A stretch of 64,000 bases of DNA from Arcticibacter tournemirensis (GTDB lineage Bacteria > Bacteroidota > Bacteroidia > Sphingobacteriales > Sphingobacteriaceae). The notes below the pieces were generated by a model. That model worked only from the letters and a program-made list of their open reading frames with translations, was not told the DNA's origin and did not search any database. The DNA lies in assembly GCF_006716645.1 (NCBI RefSeq), contig NZ_VFPL01000001.1, positions 682,001 through 746,000 on the forward strand, read 5' to 3'. This document shows, piece by piece, positions 44,683 to 53,880 of the stretch. Numbering within the stretch: the stretch's first letter is position 1; each line of letters starts with the position of its first letter. Made by a program: the position numbers and the translations under genes.

Positions 44683-45951
44683 GTGAGGATTGTTCATATT
44701 AATACATACGACGGAAATGGTGGAGCAGGCCGCGCCTGTCTTAGACTGAATCGGGCACTGAAAAAGGAGGGCGTTGATTCTACTGTTTGGGTTGGCTATA
44801 AGTTCAGCGCTAATCCTGATGTTCATTCTTTTTCTTCCAATGGCTTTTCAAAAGCCATAGCCGCTTTTAAGATTGTACTTGAACGGTTGGTCTCCTCCTT
44901 CGTATCTAAGCCGCTTAGGATCCCGTTCTCTGTTCCTTTATGGGGACAAAATATAACGGAGACGATTGCTCTTAAAAATGCCGATATTATACATATTCAT
45001 TGGATCAATCATGCTTTTCTTAGCCCCAGATATCTCCGAAAACTGAGTAAACTGAATAAACCAATTGTCTGGACTTTTCATGATAGCAATGCGTTTACAG
45101 GAGGGTGCCATGTAAGATACGATTGTGATCACTTCGAGAATGAATGTGGGAATTGTCCGATTTTAAAGAATTCGCATCCTCGAGACCTGTCGCATAAAAT
45201 ATGGAAATCAAAAAGCAGGGCATACGAGTATTTAAACTTCGAAATAATTGCTCCCAGTAGTTGGATGGCTGGTTCTGTGAAAAGGAGTAAGCTTATGCGC
45301 GGCCGGTCAGTAAATATCATCCCAAATACCCTTGAAACAGACATTTTTAAACCTTATGATAAGGCTAAGGCAAGGAAGATGCTGGGTATTCCGGAAAGCA
45401 AGTTTATTATGCTAAGCGGCTTTATGCCATCCCGCAAAGATCTTCATAAGGGAACATCCTATCTGCTCGAAGCGTTGCAATTATTAAAAAGCGAGCAATT
45501 GATTGATGTTGAGTTAATTGTATTTGGAAATAGGGACGAAAGGAATATAGCTGAGTTTCCTGTGAAGACTACGTTCCTGGGGACTATATCAAATGACGAG
45601 AAACTGGCCATGTGTTACAGCGCGGCCGATGTTTTTATAACGCCTTCCCTTGAAGATAATCTTCCTTATACCGTTATGGAATGCTTGTCCTGTGCAACGC
45701 CAGTGGTTGCCTTCACTACCGGGGGAATTCCAGACATGGTCGACCATAAAGTTAATGGCTATCTGGCCAAGTATAAATCAGCAGACGATCTTGCACGCGG
45801 AATTGTCTGGGTATACAATCACACCGACAGAGAAGCATTAAACCAGAGTGGAAGAGCCGCAGTAAAACAAAAGTTTGATGAAAATACGATAGCACGTCAT
45901 CATATTGAGTTGTATCGAAAAGTACTTAAAGAAAGTTCAGAGGTGAAATGA
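44683..45951 (+). CDS. glycosyltransferase family 4
   Basis: A 422-aa GT-B glycosyltransferase of the GT4 family. The N-terminal acceptor domain starts MRIVHINTYDGNGGAGRA; the C-terminal donor domain holds EDNLPYTVMECLSC (the E-x7-E signature region near 318) and ATPVVAFTTGGIPDMV. The start is GTG at 44683; no nearby ATG gives the conserved N terminus. The stop overlaps the next gene's ATG (ATGA). Confidence 0.88.
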   Translation: MRIVHINTYDGNGGAGRACLRLNRALKKEGVDSTVWVGYKFSANPDVHSFSSNGFSKAIAAFKIVLERLVSSFVSKPLRIPFSVPLWGQNITETIALKNADIIHIHWINHAFLSPRYLRKLSKLNKPIVWTFHDSNAFTGGCHVRYDCDHFENECGNCPILKNSHPRDLSHKIWKSKSRAYEYLNFEIIAPSSWMAGSVKRSKLMRGRSVNIIPNTLETDIFKPYDKAKARKMLGIPESKFIMLSGFMPSRKDLHKGTSYLLEALQLLKSEQLIDVELIVFGNRDERNIAEFPVKTTFLGTISNDEKLAMCYSAADVFITPSLEDNLPYTVMECLSCATPVVAFTTGGIPDMVDHKVNGYLAKYKSADDLARGIVWVYNHTDREALNQSGRAAVKQKFDENTIARHHIELYRKVLKESSEVK

Positions 45952-46697
45952 GACCTTGCTTAAGCATCATAACAGTAGTTTATAATAACGTGAAAGACAT
46001 AGAACGCACGATGCTTTCTGTGTTGGAGCAAAGCTACCCCAATATACAATACATTGTTATAGACGGACTTTCTACCGATGGCACTTTAGAGATTATAAAT
46101 CAATATAAAGACCGCATTGCAATGATCGTGTCCGAAAAAGATAACGGAATTTACGACGCAATGAATAAGGGTCTTGCACTGGCAACAGGTGATTACGTGC
46201 TGTTTATGAACTCGGGTGACGAGATCTATTCACCCGACACAGTTGAGAAAGTATTTGTTTCCTCTCCTGATGCCGATATTTATTACGGTGAGACAGAAAT
46301 GTATGATGAGAATTGGGTAAGCTTAGGTCGCAGGCGACATAGATCGCCAGACAGACTTACTTTTAAGAGTTTCCGTTACGGAATGAGTGTAAGCCACCAG
46401 GCAATATACATCCGTCGCAGCATCACTTCTCCATATGATTTACAATATGCACTCAGCGCCGATATCGACTGGATACTAAGATCCTTAAAAAAGGCAAAGA
46501 GAATTGTGAATACAAACAGGTATGTTGCCAAATATATGGTAGGGGGCATGTCCAAAAAAAAGCATCGCCAGAGTCTTGTGGAGAGATTTAGGATATTTAC
46601 AAAGCACTATGGCCTGTTGCCGAATCTATTCAATCATATTTTTATTGCTGCAAATCTTGCCCTGTATTACCTTAGACACGGAAGAACTAATGATTAG
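45948..46697 (+). CDS. glycosyltransferase family 2, WcaE-like
   Basis: A 249-aa GT2 transferase similar to colanic-acid WcaE and related proteins. SIITVVYNN, IVIDGLSTDGT (nucleotide binding) and GDYVLFMNSGDEIY (DxD-like) are visible, with the C-terminal hydrophobic segment NLFNHIFIAANLALYYL. Coupled to the preceding GT4 by a four-base overlap. The IS element begins 46 bases after its stop, so this gene marks the right end of the glycan cluster. Confidence 0.88.
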   Translation: MRPCLSIITVVYNNVKDIERTMLSVLEQSYPNIQYIVIDGLSTDGTLEIINQYKDRIAMIVSEKDNGIYDAMNKGLALATGDYVLFMNSGDEIYSPDTVEKVFVSSPDADIYYGETEMYDENWVSLGRRRHRSPDRLTFKSFRYGMSVSHQAIYIRRSITSPYDLQYALSADIDWILRSLKKAKRIVNTNRYVAKYMVGGMSKKKHRQSLVERFRIFTKHYGLLPNLFNHIFIAANLALYYLRHGRTND

Positions 46698-46754
46698 TTA
46701 AAAGTTGAAAGCAAAAAGTCATATTGTTGAAGGACTATAATTGGCATAAAGGAC

Positions 46755-46800
46755 AAAAGAGGCTGTATCATAAATCATGGTGCAGCCTCTTTTTATTTTT
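46755..46800 (+). terminator. hairpin terminator in IS left end
   Basis: AGAGGCTG (46758-46765) pairs with CAGCCTCT (46783-46790), preceded by A-rich sequence and followed by a T-run. It would stop transcription from the glycosyltransferase operon entering the transposase gene. Confidence 0.75.
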
Positions 46801-46879
46801 AATATTTCAGGATTTTTACCATTGATTATTTGATTTAATAATCTGATTTTCATATATTTAGTGTATAATCAGATAAAAG

Positions 46880-48415
46880 ATGGCGGTAAAGCAACCTGTT
46901 TTCAAGCCCTATAATCAGGCACAAATTCTGGTACTCCCACCAACCCTTGAAGAATTGATCCCTTTATGGCATCCGGTCCGGGTTGTAAATGAGGTCATTA
47001 ACAAGCTCAATATAGAGCCGCTTTTAAAAGCTTATCACATTAGGGGAAGTTCAAGTTATCACCCTCAAATGCTGCTTAAAGTGGTGGTTTATGGGTACGT
47101 TACCAACCTTTATTCCAGCCGTAAACTGGCGGCAGCCTGTAAGGAAAGTATTTACTTCATGTGGTTAAGTTCGATGAGCTATCCCGATCATAATACGATC
47201 AACCGTTTCCGGGGTGTGCGCTTGAAACATGCCCTGCGCAGTGTGTTTGAAGAGGTGGTAAAGCTGTTGTCGGAAGAAGGGCTGCTGAGCATAGAGGAGA
47301 TTAATACGGATGGAACGAAGATCGAAGCCAATGCCAACAAGTACACCTTCGTTTGGAAGAAGTCGATTCAGACCAATAAAGAGAAGATGAAAAAGCAACT
47401 GACTGAGATATGGCAGTATGCACAACAGGTAGCCTCGGAAGAAGACAAGATGCCTGAGCCGCCTGATTTTACGGAAATTAACAGCGAAAAAGTAAAAGCT
47501 GCCGTAGATCAGCTTAACGAAAAGCTGGCCGCAAAAGATAATGCAGATAAAAAGGTGAAGGCTAAACTGAAGTATATTACTAAACATTACCCGCAGAATA
47601 TAGAAAAATATGAGCATCAGGAAGAGATCCTGGGCCAAAGGAACAGCTTTAGTAAAACCGATACGGATGCTACTTTCATGCGGATGAAAGAAGACCACAT
47701 GAAAAATGGTCAGTTAAAACCCGCCTATAATGTTCAGATATCTACCTCCAACCAGTTCATTGTCAATTATACCATTCATTCCAATACAACAGACACCAAT
47801 ACGCTGAATGCTCATTTAACGCAGCATGAAGCCAGCTTTGGCAAAGCACCTGAAAAGCTCACCGCGGATGCCGGGTACGGATCTGAAGAAAACTACACGC
47901 TGCTGGAACAAAAGCAAACCATTGCCTTTGTAAAGTATGGGATGTTCGATAAAGAGCAAAATGAAAACTACAATAACAAACAGCCTTTTGCAGCAAGCAA
48001 GCTTTTCTATAACCAGGAGAAAGATTGTTACATCTGTCCGATGGGCCGGCAGATGAATTTCATCGGGACAAGTAGAAAACGAACAAGCACCGGTTTTGAG
48101 CAAACAGTAAAAAGATACCAGGCGGGCAATTGCGCTAACTGTCCGCTCAACGGTGCTTGTCATAAATCAAGCGCCAACAGGATCATTGAGGTCAATGTAA
48201 ATCTGAACCGGCTTAAGCAAAAGGCACATGAACTGTTAAACAGTGAAGAAGGCCTACAGCGGCGAAAGAAACGATGCTTTGATGTGGAACCAACTTTCGG
48301 AAACATTAAACAGAACCATGGTTTCAAAAGGTTCATGCTTCGGGGTAAGGAAAAAGTGGAGATCGAATGGGGTTTGATTGCAATTGCACAAAACTTAAGG
48401 AAAAAAGCAGGGTGA
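46880..48415 (+). CDS. IS1182-family DDE transposase
   Basis: A 511-aa transposase with an N-terminal DUF772-type domain (about 30-130), a charged linker and a DDE core. Candidate catalytic residues are in NTDGTKIEANANKYT (D near 141), LTADAGYGSEENY (D near 331) and CFDVEPTFGNIKQNH (E near 474). A Cys cluster (CPMGRQMNFIG and CANCPLNGAC) precedes the last motif, as in the family. Full length with no stop or frameshift, so likely active or recently active. A minus-strand open frame inside it is a shadow. Confidence 0.95.
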   Translation: MAVKQPVFKPYNQAQILVLPPTLEELIPLWHPVRVVNEVINKLNIEPLLKAYHIRGSSSYHPQMLLKVVVYGYVTNLYSSRKLAAACKESIYFMWLSSMSYPDHNTINRFRGVRLKHALRSVFEEVVKLLSEEGLLSIEEINTDGTKIEANANKYTFVWKKSIQTNKEKMKKQLTEIWQYAQQVASEEDKMPEPPDFTEINSEKVKAAVDQLNEKLAAKDNADKKVKAKLKYITKHYPQNIEKYEHQEEILGQRNSFSKTDTDATFMRMKEDHMKNGQLKPAYNVQISTSNQFIVNYTIHSNTTDTNTLNAHLTQHEASFGKAPEKLTADAGYGSEENYTLLEQKQTIAFVKYGMFDKEQNENYNNKQPFAASKLFYNQEKDCYICPMGRQMNFIGTSRKRTSTGFEQTVKRYQAGNCANCPLNGACHKSSANRIIEVNVNLNRLKQKAHELLNSEEGLQRRKKRCFDVEPTFGNIKQNHGFKRFMLRGKEKVEIEWGLIAIAQNLRKKAG

Positions 48416-48509
48416 AAAGCTGCTTTTTGACTGGTTTTCGACCCCGAAAAGCAAATTATCCACAGCTTGCCCAAATTCATCTTGCACTACCTTAATAGGC
48501 AACAAATAC

Positions 48510-48548
48510 AGAGGCCGCATCATTTGAATTATGATACGGCCTCTTTTG
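48510..48548 (+). terminator. hairpin terminator in IS right end
   Basis: AGAGGCCG (48510-48517) pairs with CGGCCTCT (48537-48544), with ATCAT/ATGAT extending the stem, then TTTG. Lies 95 bases after the transposase stop. Confidence 0.65.
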
Positions 48549-48577
48549 TCCTTTATGCTATTGAGGTAATAAAACCG

Positions 48578-51061
48578 CTAAGATTTAACCTTTTGGCTTT
48601 TACCTTTCTTCTTTTTTTCCTGATAACCGGCAAAACCTAAGCCTCCTACCAGCAAAATAGAAGCTGCTAAGGAGATGTTTTCACCTACATAATAGGAGGC
48701 AGGCTCAAATTTAAATTCCAGCTTATGATTGCCACCTGGCAGCTGTGCCGCACGTAGAATGTAGTTAGCTCTGAAATGAGGAATCTCTTCACCATCTACA
48801 TAGGCAGTCCAGCCTTTGTCATACCATACCTCTGCAAAAACAGCTATCATATCTTTGCCTGCAGAATACTCGTAAGTCAAGTGATCAGGATGGTAGTCCA
48901 CCAATTTAATAGAAGCATTCAGATCCGGGGTGCCTGCTTTCGTGAGATCTATTAACGGTTTGAAACTTTCTTCAACTATTGCTTCCTTTTTCGGATCGAA
49001 ACTGCTTATTCCGGTCATTTCCTCCTCCGCATTTTTTACGTATAGGACTTTTGAAACAAACCAGGCATTGCCGCAGGCTGTGCTCCTGTTCTGAATACGT
49101 TGCGATTCGCCTTTTTCATCCGCAGTAATAACATACTTTGTATTTAGCATGTCGAGTACATCCTCATTGATAGCGCCATTGAACTGTTTGTCTAGCACTT
49201 CCTGGAAACGTTTAAGTTTTGCAGCATGGTAGCCACCTACTGTTTTGTGAAAATACGAAGCTGTAGCGCTTGAGAAAGTATTTATAGTAAGGTCAAGCAC
49301 CCGGTAATTAAGACTCGGATCCCTCAGTATCAATTCATCAACCTGACGAGGCTGAAAGGTTTGGTTAATGGTGCTTTCATCTACGAACTTTTCGTTGTTC
49401 AGATAGCGGCGGTCCACCGTCCACATGTCCACCAGGATAGCGGCTGCAAAGAGGATAAACGCAATCTGTTGATTGATTTTATTTTTAATCAGAGCCCACA
49501 GTAGTGCAGCTCCAATCAGCACAAACAATAACGACCTGAGGGCATCTGTCCTCGCCAGACTAGTTCGGTCATTAATCAAGGCATTGGCAATCGCGTTAGC
49601 GAAGCCCTGGTCGCCACCTGTTATCTGTGTCAGCTGCTGAATGAACTCTTCATGTGTAGGGGATTTGAAACTGAAAAGCAAGCCTGGTACAATGATCACG
49701 ATTAGCAGTAAGCCGCCGGTAATAAAAGATGCATATTTTAACTTTTTGACAAGAACTTTAACATCCTGACGTCCGGAAACTATCTCCTGAATCGCAAGCA
49801 CTGCGAGGATTGGAAACAGCAAGCCTGTAACAGCGAGTGTTGATTCTACAGCCCTGAACTTGTTATAGAAGGGAAAATAATTGAAGAACAGATCTGAGAT
49901 ATACGGAAAGTTCTTTCCAAACGATAAGAACATTGTCAGTAGAGTTGCCCCGAATATCCACCAGGCCAGGCGATCCTTCAAGATCAGTAACCCGAAAATG
50001 AAAAGGAAGAATACAATGGCTCCGAAATAGTATGGCCCGGAGGTAAAAGGCCGGTCACCCCAGTAAGTGGGCATTTGCTTGGCGAAGCCAATTGCCTGTT
50101 CGGCAGGAACGTTCCGTTGCAAGAGTGTTTTAGCCACTTCAGAATCCTCTCCAAATGCGCCTGATCCGCTAGCTCCGCCGTAAGCATTAGGTACCAGGAA
50201 AGTAATACATTCTCCTACACCCTGGCTCCACTGGTATGCATATTCACGGTCAAGACCATTAGACGGTTTGGCTGCTTCACTTTTCAGGTTAGATTTTCCT
50301 CTGATAGATTCTTGTCCGTACTCATAGGTTGTCCATAAGGTTCCTGCATTTACCGCTACACTAAGGACAATCGAAGCGGCCAGAAAGCCTACCGATTTTA
50401 AGAATCCTTTTGTTGTTTTAGTCTTAATAGCATGGTAAAGTTCGATTCCTGCGAGAATCAACAACACGAGGAACAGATAATACGTCATTTGTATGTGGTT
50501 CGACCTGATTTCCAGCGCAAGGAAAAGCGCCGCAATCGTCGCCCCCCAGACATGTTTCCCTCTGAATGTGAGTATAACACCAGCGATTACCGGTGCGAAA
50601 AATGCAATGGCGAGCGCTTTATTACTATGGCCGGCTTCTATAATAATGAAGTTATATGAAGAAAATGCAAAGGCAATAGCACCCGCAGCAGCTAGCCACG
50701 GATTTACCCGCAGTGCACAAAATAAAAGGTAGGCCCCCAATAAATACAAAAGGACGACATCTATCGGATTCGGGAATACGGTTTTGAAAAAGGTTATTAC
50801 ATAAGTCGTAATATTCTTGGGAAACTGCGCCCATATCTGATAAGCGGGCATTCCGCCGAACATAGAATTAGTCCATAATGGCGCTGTTCCGTCTTTGGCT
50901 TTAAAGTCCATTATCTCTTTCTGCATGGCTTTTGCCTGTAAAACATCACCCTGATAAAGTATCTTACCCTGAAGAGCCGGACTGAAATAGATAAAACACA
51001 TTACTATGAAAAGCCCGATGATGGCCAGATGTACACCGTTACGTTTAAACCAGTTACTCAT
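48578..51061 (-). CDS. YfhO family membrane protein
   Basis: An 827-aa multi-span membrane protein of the YfhO/GT-C-like type. A hydrophobic N-terminal half with about 12 spans (residues 10-540) is followed by a periplasmic C-terminal part (about 560-800) and a last span before the Lys-rich tail (KKKKGKSQKVKS). In Firmicutes YfhO is linked to lipoteichoic-acid glycosylation; in Bacteroidetes it probably glycosylates an envelope polymer, which fits its place near the glycan cluster. A perfect -7 box lies 20 bases upstream. Confidence 0.85.
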   Translation of the reverse strand: MSNWFKRNGVHLAIIGLFIVMCFIYFSPALQGKILYQGDVLQAKAMQKEIMDFKAKDGTAPLWTNSMFGGMPAYQIWAQFPKNITTYVITFFKTVFPNPIDVVLLYLLGAYLLFCALRVNPWLAAAGAIAFAFSSYNFIIIEAGHSNKALAIAFFAPVIAGVILTFRGKHVWGATIAALFLALEIRSNHIQMTYYLFLVLLILAGIELYHAIKTKTTKGFLKSVGFLAASIVLSVAVNAGTLWTTYEYGQESIRGKSNLKSEAAKPSNGLDREYAYQWSQGVGECITFLVPNAYGGASGSGAFGEDSEVAKTLLQRNVPAEQAIGFAKQMPTYWGDRPFTSGPYYFGAIVFFLFIFGLLILKDRLAWWIFGATLLTMFLSFGKNFPYISDLFFNYFPFYNKFRAVESTLAVTGLLFPILAVLAIQEIVSGRQDVKVLVKKLKYASFITGGLLLIVIIVPGLLFSFKSPTHEEFIQQLTQITGGDQGFANAIANALINDRTSLARTDALRSLLFVLIGAALLWALIKNKINQQIAFILFAAAILVDMWTVDRRYLNNEKFVDESTINQTFQPRQVDELILRDPSLNYRVLDLTINTFSSATASYFHKTVGGYHAAKLKRFQEVLDKQFNGAINEDVLDMLNTKYVITADEKGESQRIQNRSTACGNAWFVSKVLYVKNAEEEMTGISSFDPKKEAIVEESFKPLIDLTKAGTPDLNASIKLVDYHPDHLTYEYSAGKDMIAVFAEVWYDKGWTAYVDGEEIPHFRANYILRAAQLPGGNHKLEFKFEPASYYVGENISLAASILLVGGLGFAGYQEKKKKGKSQKVKS

Positions 51062-51080
51062 TATTCAAATTATTGAAGAC

Positions 51081-51088
51081 CAAAAATA
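51081..51088 (-). promoter_or_regulatory. yfhO promoter -7 box
   Basis: TATTTTTG on the minus strand is a full TAnnTTTG match, 19 bases before the YfhO start. Confidence 0.5.
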
Positions 51089-51221
51089 GAACTTTTTGGG
51101 GGATAGTGAACAGACAAAGAACATTAGTGTTGATCAATCAGGAAATTATAAAATAAAACTATACTGTTTCTCTTAATTCTTATTTATCTTTCTTCCCTCT
51201 TTAGATCTGTTTTTTACTATA

Positions 51222-53156
51222 ATGATTCCTTTTGGGTCCTCTTCATATTTTTGCTGGCTAATCAGTTTTTGGGTTTTCTTTTCTCCTCTTTCTGCAGCAG
51301 CCCAGCTGTGTACCGGTAGCTTGGGCGACCCGATTGTTAACATCGATTTTGGCAGAGGAAGCACTTCAAGAGGGAACCCTCTTGCTGCTGGGATTACGAA
51401 TTACCGATACTCTGGTACTAATGTGGATGACGGTTTTTACACCATAGTGAACAATACCTCGGGTATGAACCAAAACTGGTTTTCAACATATGATCATACG
51501 CCGGGAGACACTGACGGCTATATGATGCTGGTTAATGCCTCTTACGATCCCGGTACCTTTTATAGAGTGAGTATCGATGGGCTTTGTCCGGGTACCAAAT
51601 ATGAAGCTGCTGCGTGGGTCATGAATCTTCTGACGGGATACGACGGCTTGAAACCAAATATTACATTTTGGGTTGAAACCGCTGGCGGTGATCCTATTGG
51701 TCAGCCCTATACCACCGGGGAGATTCCTCAAAGCAGTACTCCGCAATGGCTTCAGTACGGATTTTTTTTTACTACTCCTGCTAATACTTCTGAAGTTGTA
51801 TTGAATATACGGAATAACGGGCCGGGAGGATTGGGGAATGATCTTGTTCTGGACGACATTACATTCAGGCCGTGTGGGCCTAATGTAGTAGTAGCAACTT
51901 CATCAGGTAACACATTGACAAACTTTTGCGAAGGAGATGACGTCAATGTGGATTTAGTTGCATCGGTATCCGGCGAATTTTTGAATCCGCTTACACAGTG
52001 GCAGCGTTATGATGGTACTGCATGGAGGGATGTAACAGGCGAAGTAACGGATCGACTTCAGGTTTCATTTGCTGATGCACCGCCAGGTAACTATTTGTAC
52101 CGTCTTACAGTAGGTGAGCCGGCTATGTTCGGCTCCGAGCGATGCCGGATTAATTCAAATGTTTTTACTATTGCTGTAAACCCTAAGCCAGTTCCTGCTG
52201 CACGGAATGATGGCCCCGTGTGCTATGGTGACAACCTGGCTTTAGCAGCACAGGGTGGAACGTTATATAGGTGGACCGGCCCCAATGGGTTTGTATCGTC
52301 CGAACAATCGCCTGTCATCAGAAATATTACAGCTGCCGCAGCCGGAGTATATCAAGTTACTGTTACTTCTGCTGCCGGATGTATCCAAACGGATCAAACA
52401 AGGGTGGAAGTCGTTCCACCGCCAGTAGCTAATGCAGGAGATGATGTCACAATTTGTATAGGTGGTAGTACTGCTTTGCACGCTAAAGGAGGAACATCGT
52501 ATAAATGGGTACCATCTGTAGGATTGTCTGATGCCAACAGTTCGGATCCTATTGCTACACCCCTGCAAACTACTGCTTATACAGTTTCTGTGTCTAATGG
52601 GGCCTGCAGTGTTTCGGATGAAGTACTCGTTACCGTTTTGCAACCAGCGATAGCTAACGCAGGTTCTGATAAAGTAATAATCGAAGGCGATTCTGTGATG
52701 TTAGAAGGAGAGGTGACAGGTCCTGCCGGGCTCAGATACTATTGGACGCCATCAGACTATCTCGACGATCCTGCCTCTTTGCGTCCAAAAGCCAGTCCGC
52801 CATCTGACATGGTCTACACCCTTCATGCCGAATCAAATAATCAATGCACCAGCACCTCAGAGGAAGTTTTTGTAAAAGTGTTTAAGAAGCTTATTATTCC
52901 AAATACTTTTTCCCCCAATGGAGATGGGGTCAACGACGTCTGGAATATTGAAGCTCTTGCCTTTTATCCCCAATCTGATATAAAAGTGTATAACAGATAC
53001 GGATCATTAGTTTTTTCGGAGACCGGTTATTTAAAACCATGGGATGGAAAACTAAACGGGCAGGATCTTCCGCCAGGAGTATATTATTATGTTATTTCAC
53101 CGAAGCCTCGTCTTAAGCCTGAAGTTTACCGGGGTTGGGTAATCATTGCAAAATAA
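51222..53156 (+). CDS. T9SS type-B sorted surface protein with Ig/PKD-like repeats
   Basis: A 644-aa secreted protein. A signal peptide (1-27, ending near AAAQ) is followed by an N-terminal CBM/DUF642-like beta domain (about 30-210), two or three PKD/Ig-like repeats (about 230-550, with NAGDDVTICIGGSTALHA and ANAGSDKVIIEGDSV repeat starts) and a C-terminal gliding-motility/CHU_C type sorting domain (about 557-644: FSPNGDGVNDVW, KVYNRYGSLVFS, LPPGVYYYVI). That domain marks it for T9SS export, matching gldJ/porV in this window. Ligand unknown; adhesin-like role inferred. Confidence 0.88.
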   Translation: MIPFGSSSYFCWLISFWVFFSPLSAAAQLCTGSLGDPIVNIDFGRGSTSRGNPLAAGITNYRYSGTNVDDGFYTIVNNTSGMNQNWFSTYDHTPGDTDGYMMLVNASYDPGTFYRVSIDGLCPGTKYEAAAWVMNLLTGYDGLKPNITFWVETAGGDPIGQPYTTGEIPQSSTPQWLQYGFFFTTPANTSEVVLNIRNNGPGGLGNDLVLDDITFRPCGPNVVVATSSGNTLTNFCEGDDVNVDLVASVSGEFLNPLTQWQRYDGTAWRDVTGEVTDRLQVSFADAPPGNYLYRLTVGEPAMFGSERCRINSNVFTIAVNPKPVPAARNDGPVCYGDNLALAAQGGTLYRWTGPNGFVSSEQSPVIRNITAAAAGVYQVTVTSAAGCIQTDQTRVEVVPPPVANAGDDVTICIGGSTALHAKGGTSYKWVPSVGLSDANSSDPIATPLQTTAYTVSVSNGACSVSDEVLVTVLQPAIANAGSDKVIIEGDSVMLEGEVTGPAGLRYYWTPSDYLDDPASLRPKASPPSDMVYTLHAESNNQCTSTSEEVFVKVFKKLIIPNTFSPNGDGVNDVWNIEALAFYPQSDIKVYNRYGSLVFSETGYLKPWDGKLNGQDLPPGVYYYVISPKPRLKPEVYRGWVIIAK

Positions 53157-53164
53157 TACCGCTG

Positions 53165-53434
53165 TTACTTTATCTCTTCAAAGTCGATAAAGTCACCCGC
53201 CTTATCTGCAGCCCTTGCTTCTTTATCTTTAGGGGGGATATAGTCGATGCTGATCTTTTCAGAAGCTCGGTTTGAGCTTCTGCTACTTTGGCGTTGCTGC
53301 CGGTATTGATTGTTAACCTGCTGTTGCGCTTTGTTAACCATCTTCTGAAACAGAAGAGGTAACAGTAGCCTGACAATCATTTTGATTAGCCACAGTATGC
53401 AGATCGTTATAAATAAAAATTTAAGTAATGCCAT
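53165..53434 (-). CDS. DUF4834 family membrane protein
   Basis: An 89-aa protein with an N-terminal membrane span (about 5-30), a basic, Gln/Arg/Ser-rich middle (QQQVNNQYRQQRQSSRSS) and an acidic C terminus. The layout fits the DUF4834 family of Bacteroidetes; function unknown. It converges on the T9SS-substrate gene, with only eight bases between stops. Confidence 0.75.
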   Translation of the reverse strand: MALLKFLFITICILWLIKMIVRLLLPLLFQKMVNKAQQQVNNQYRQQRQSSRSSNRASEKISIDYIPPKDKEARAADKAGDFIDFEEIK

Positions 53435-53520
53435 TCTTTATAAATACAAATATGACGATTAAACCTCTAAAATATTACATCTGTAAAGCAACATTTACAT
53501 TTGTATGAAATAAAATACAG

Positions 53521-53721
53521 CTAACCTTCTTCAATTATTTCCGCTACACGTCCTATTTGACCATCCTCCAAACGTACTTTAATGCCCCTCGAATGAAAGG
53601 ATGAACTAGTAAGCAAATCTTTAACGAAGCCCCTTGTTCGTTTCCCTGTCCGCTGGTCTTTTTTTAGAATGATCTCTACCTCAAGACCCGGATAAATATC
53701 TTTTCTGTTTTGTCCGTTCAT
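53521..53721 (-). CDS. YwbE family protein
   Basis: A 66-aa protein from the ATG at 53721 (MNGQNRKDIYPGLEVEIILK). KKDQRTGKRTRGFVKDLLT and HSRGIKVRLEDGQIGRV are the YwbE/DUF2196 family's conserved parts, an SH3-like or KOW-like small fold of unknown function. A start at 53748 would add nine residues running through the promoter box and was rejected. Confidence 0.82.
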   Translation of the reverse strand: MNGQNRKDIYPGLEVEIILKKDQRTGKRTRGFVKDLLTSSSFHSRGIKVRLEDGQIGRVAEIIEEG

Positions 53722-53736
53722 TGTTTTAGCTTTAAG

Positions 53737-53744
53737 CAAAGATA
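53737..53744 (-). promoter_or_regulatory. ywbE-like gene promoter -7 box
   Basis: TATCTTTG on the minus strand is a full TAnnTTTG match, 15 bases before the ATG, giving a leader of about ten bases. Confidence 0.55.
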
Positions 53745-53880
53745 GCAATCAGTAATTAGCAATCAGCCGTCAGCATTCAGCTGCTAAAGTTGATTTATTT
53801 TAAAAGTAAGCCACACTCTTGATACCTGATACTAATATCTTGATACTCTATACAACATGCAACCCACATCTCACAACTTC
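53745..53880. repeat. intergenic repeat, left copy of a 31-bp inverted pair
   Basis: The gap between ywbE and uvrB has AGCAATCAG repeats (53745-53800) and then, at 53817-53847, a 31-base stretch built from TTGATAC units that recurs exactly in reverse complement at 59059-59089. No gene is visible. Confidence 0.75.

Larger units (their letters stand above)
46744..48558 (+). mobile_element. IS1182-family insertion sequence
   Basis: A complete 1815-bp element. Terminal inverted repeats start GCATAAAGGAC at the left (46744) and, read inward, at the right (48558); the first 20 bases are identical and a further GTATCATAA is shared after one mismatch. Both ends carry terminator-like hairpins. ATTG occurs immediately left and one base off the right end, so a 4-bp target duplication is possible but not clear. 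It lies between genes and interrupts none. Confidence 0.93.

Noticed and set aside
46740-46743. 4-bp target duplication ATTG around the IS
   Set aside because: ATTG is present on both sides but shifted by one base relative to the symmetric ends, so the duplication is not established.
47165-47698. 177-aa minus-strand frame inside the transposase
   Set aside because: Antisense shadow with low-complexity hydrophobic runs; the transposase reading frame is complete.
53496-53503. Plus-strand TACATTTG as a promoter
   Set aside because: A full match to TAnnTTTG, but it would transcribe antisense into the ywbE-like gene with no gene to serve; likely chance in AT-rich DNA.
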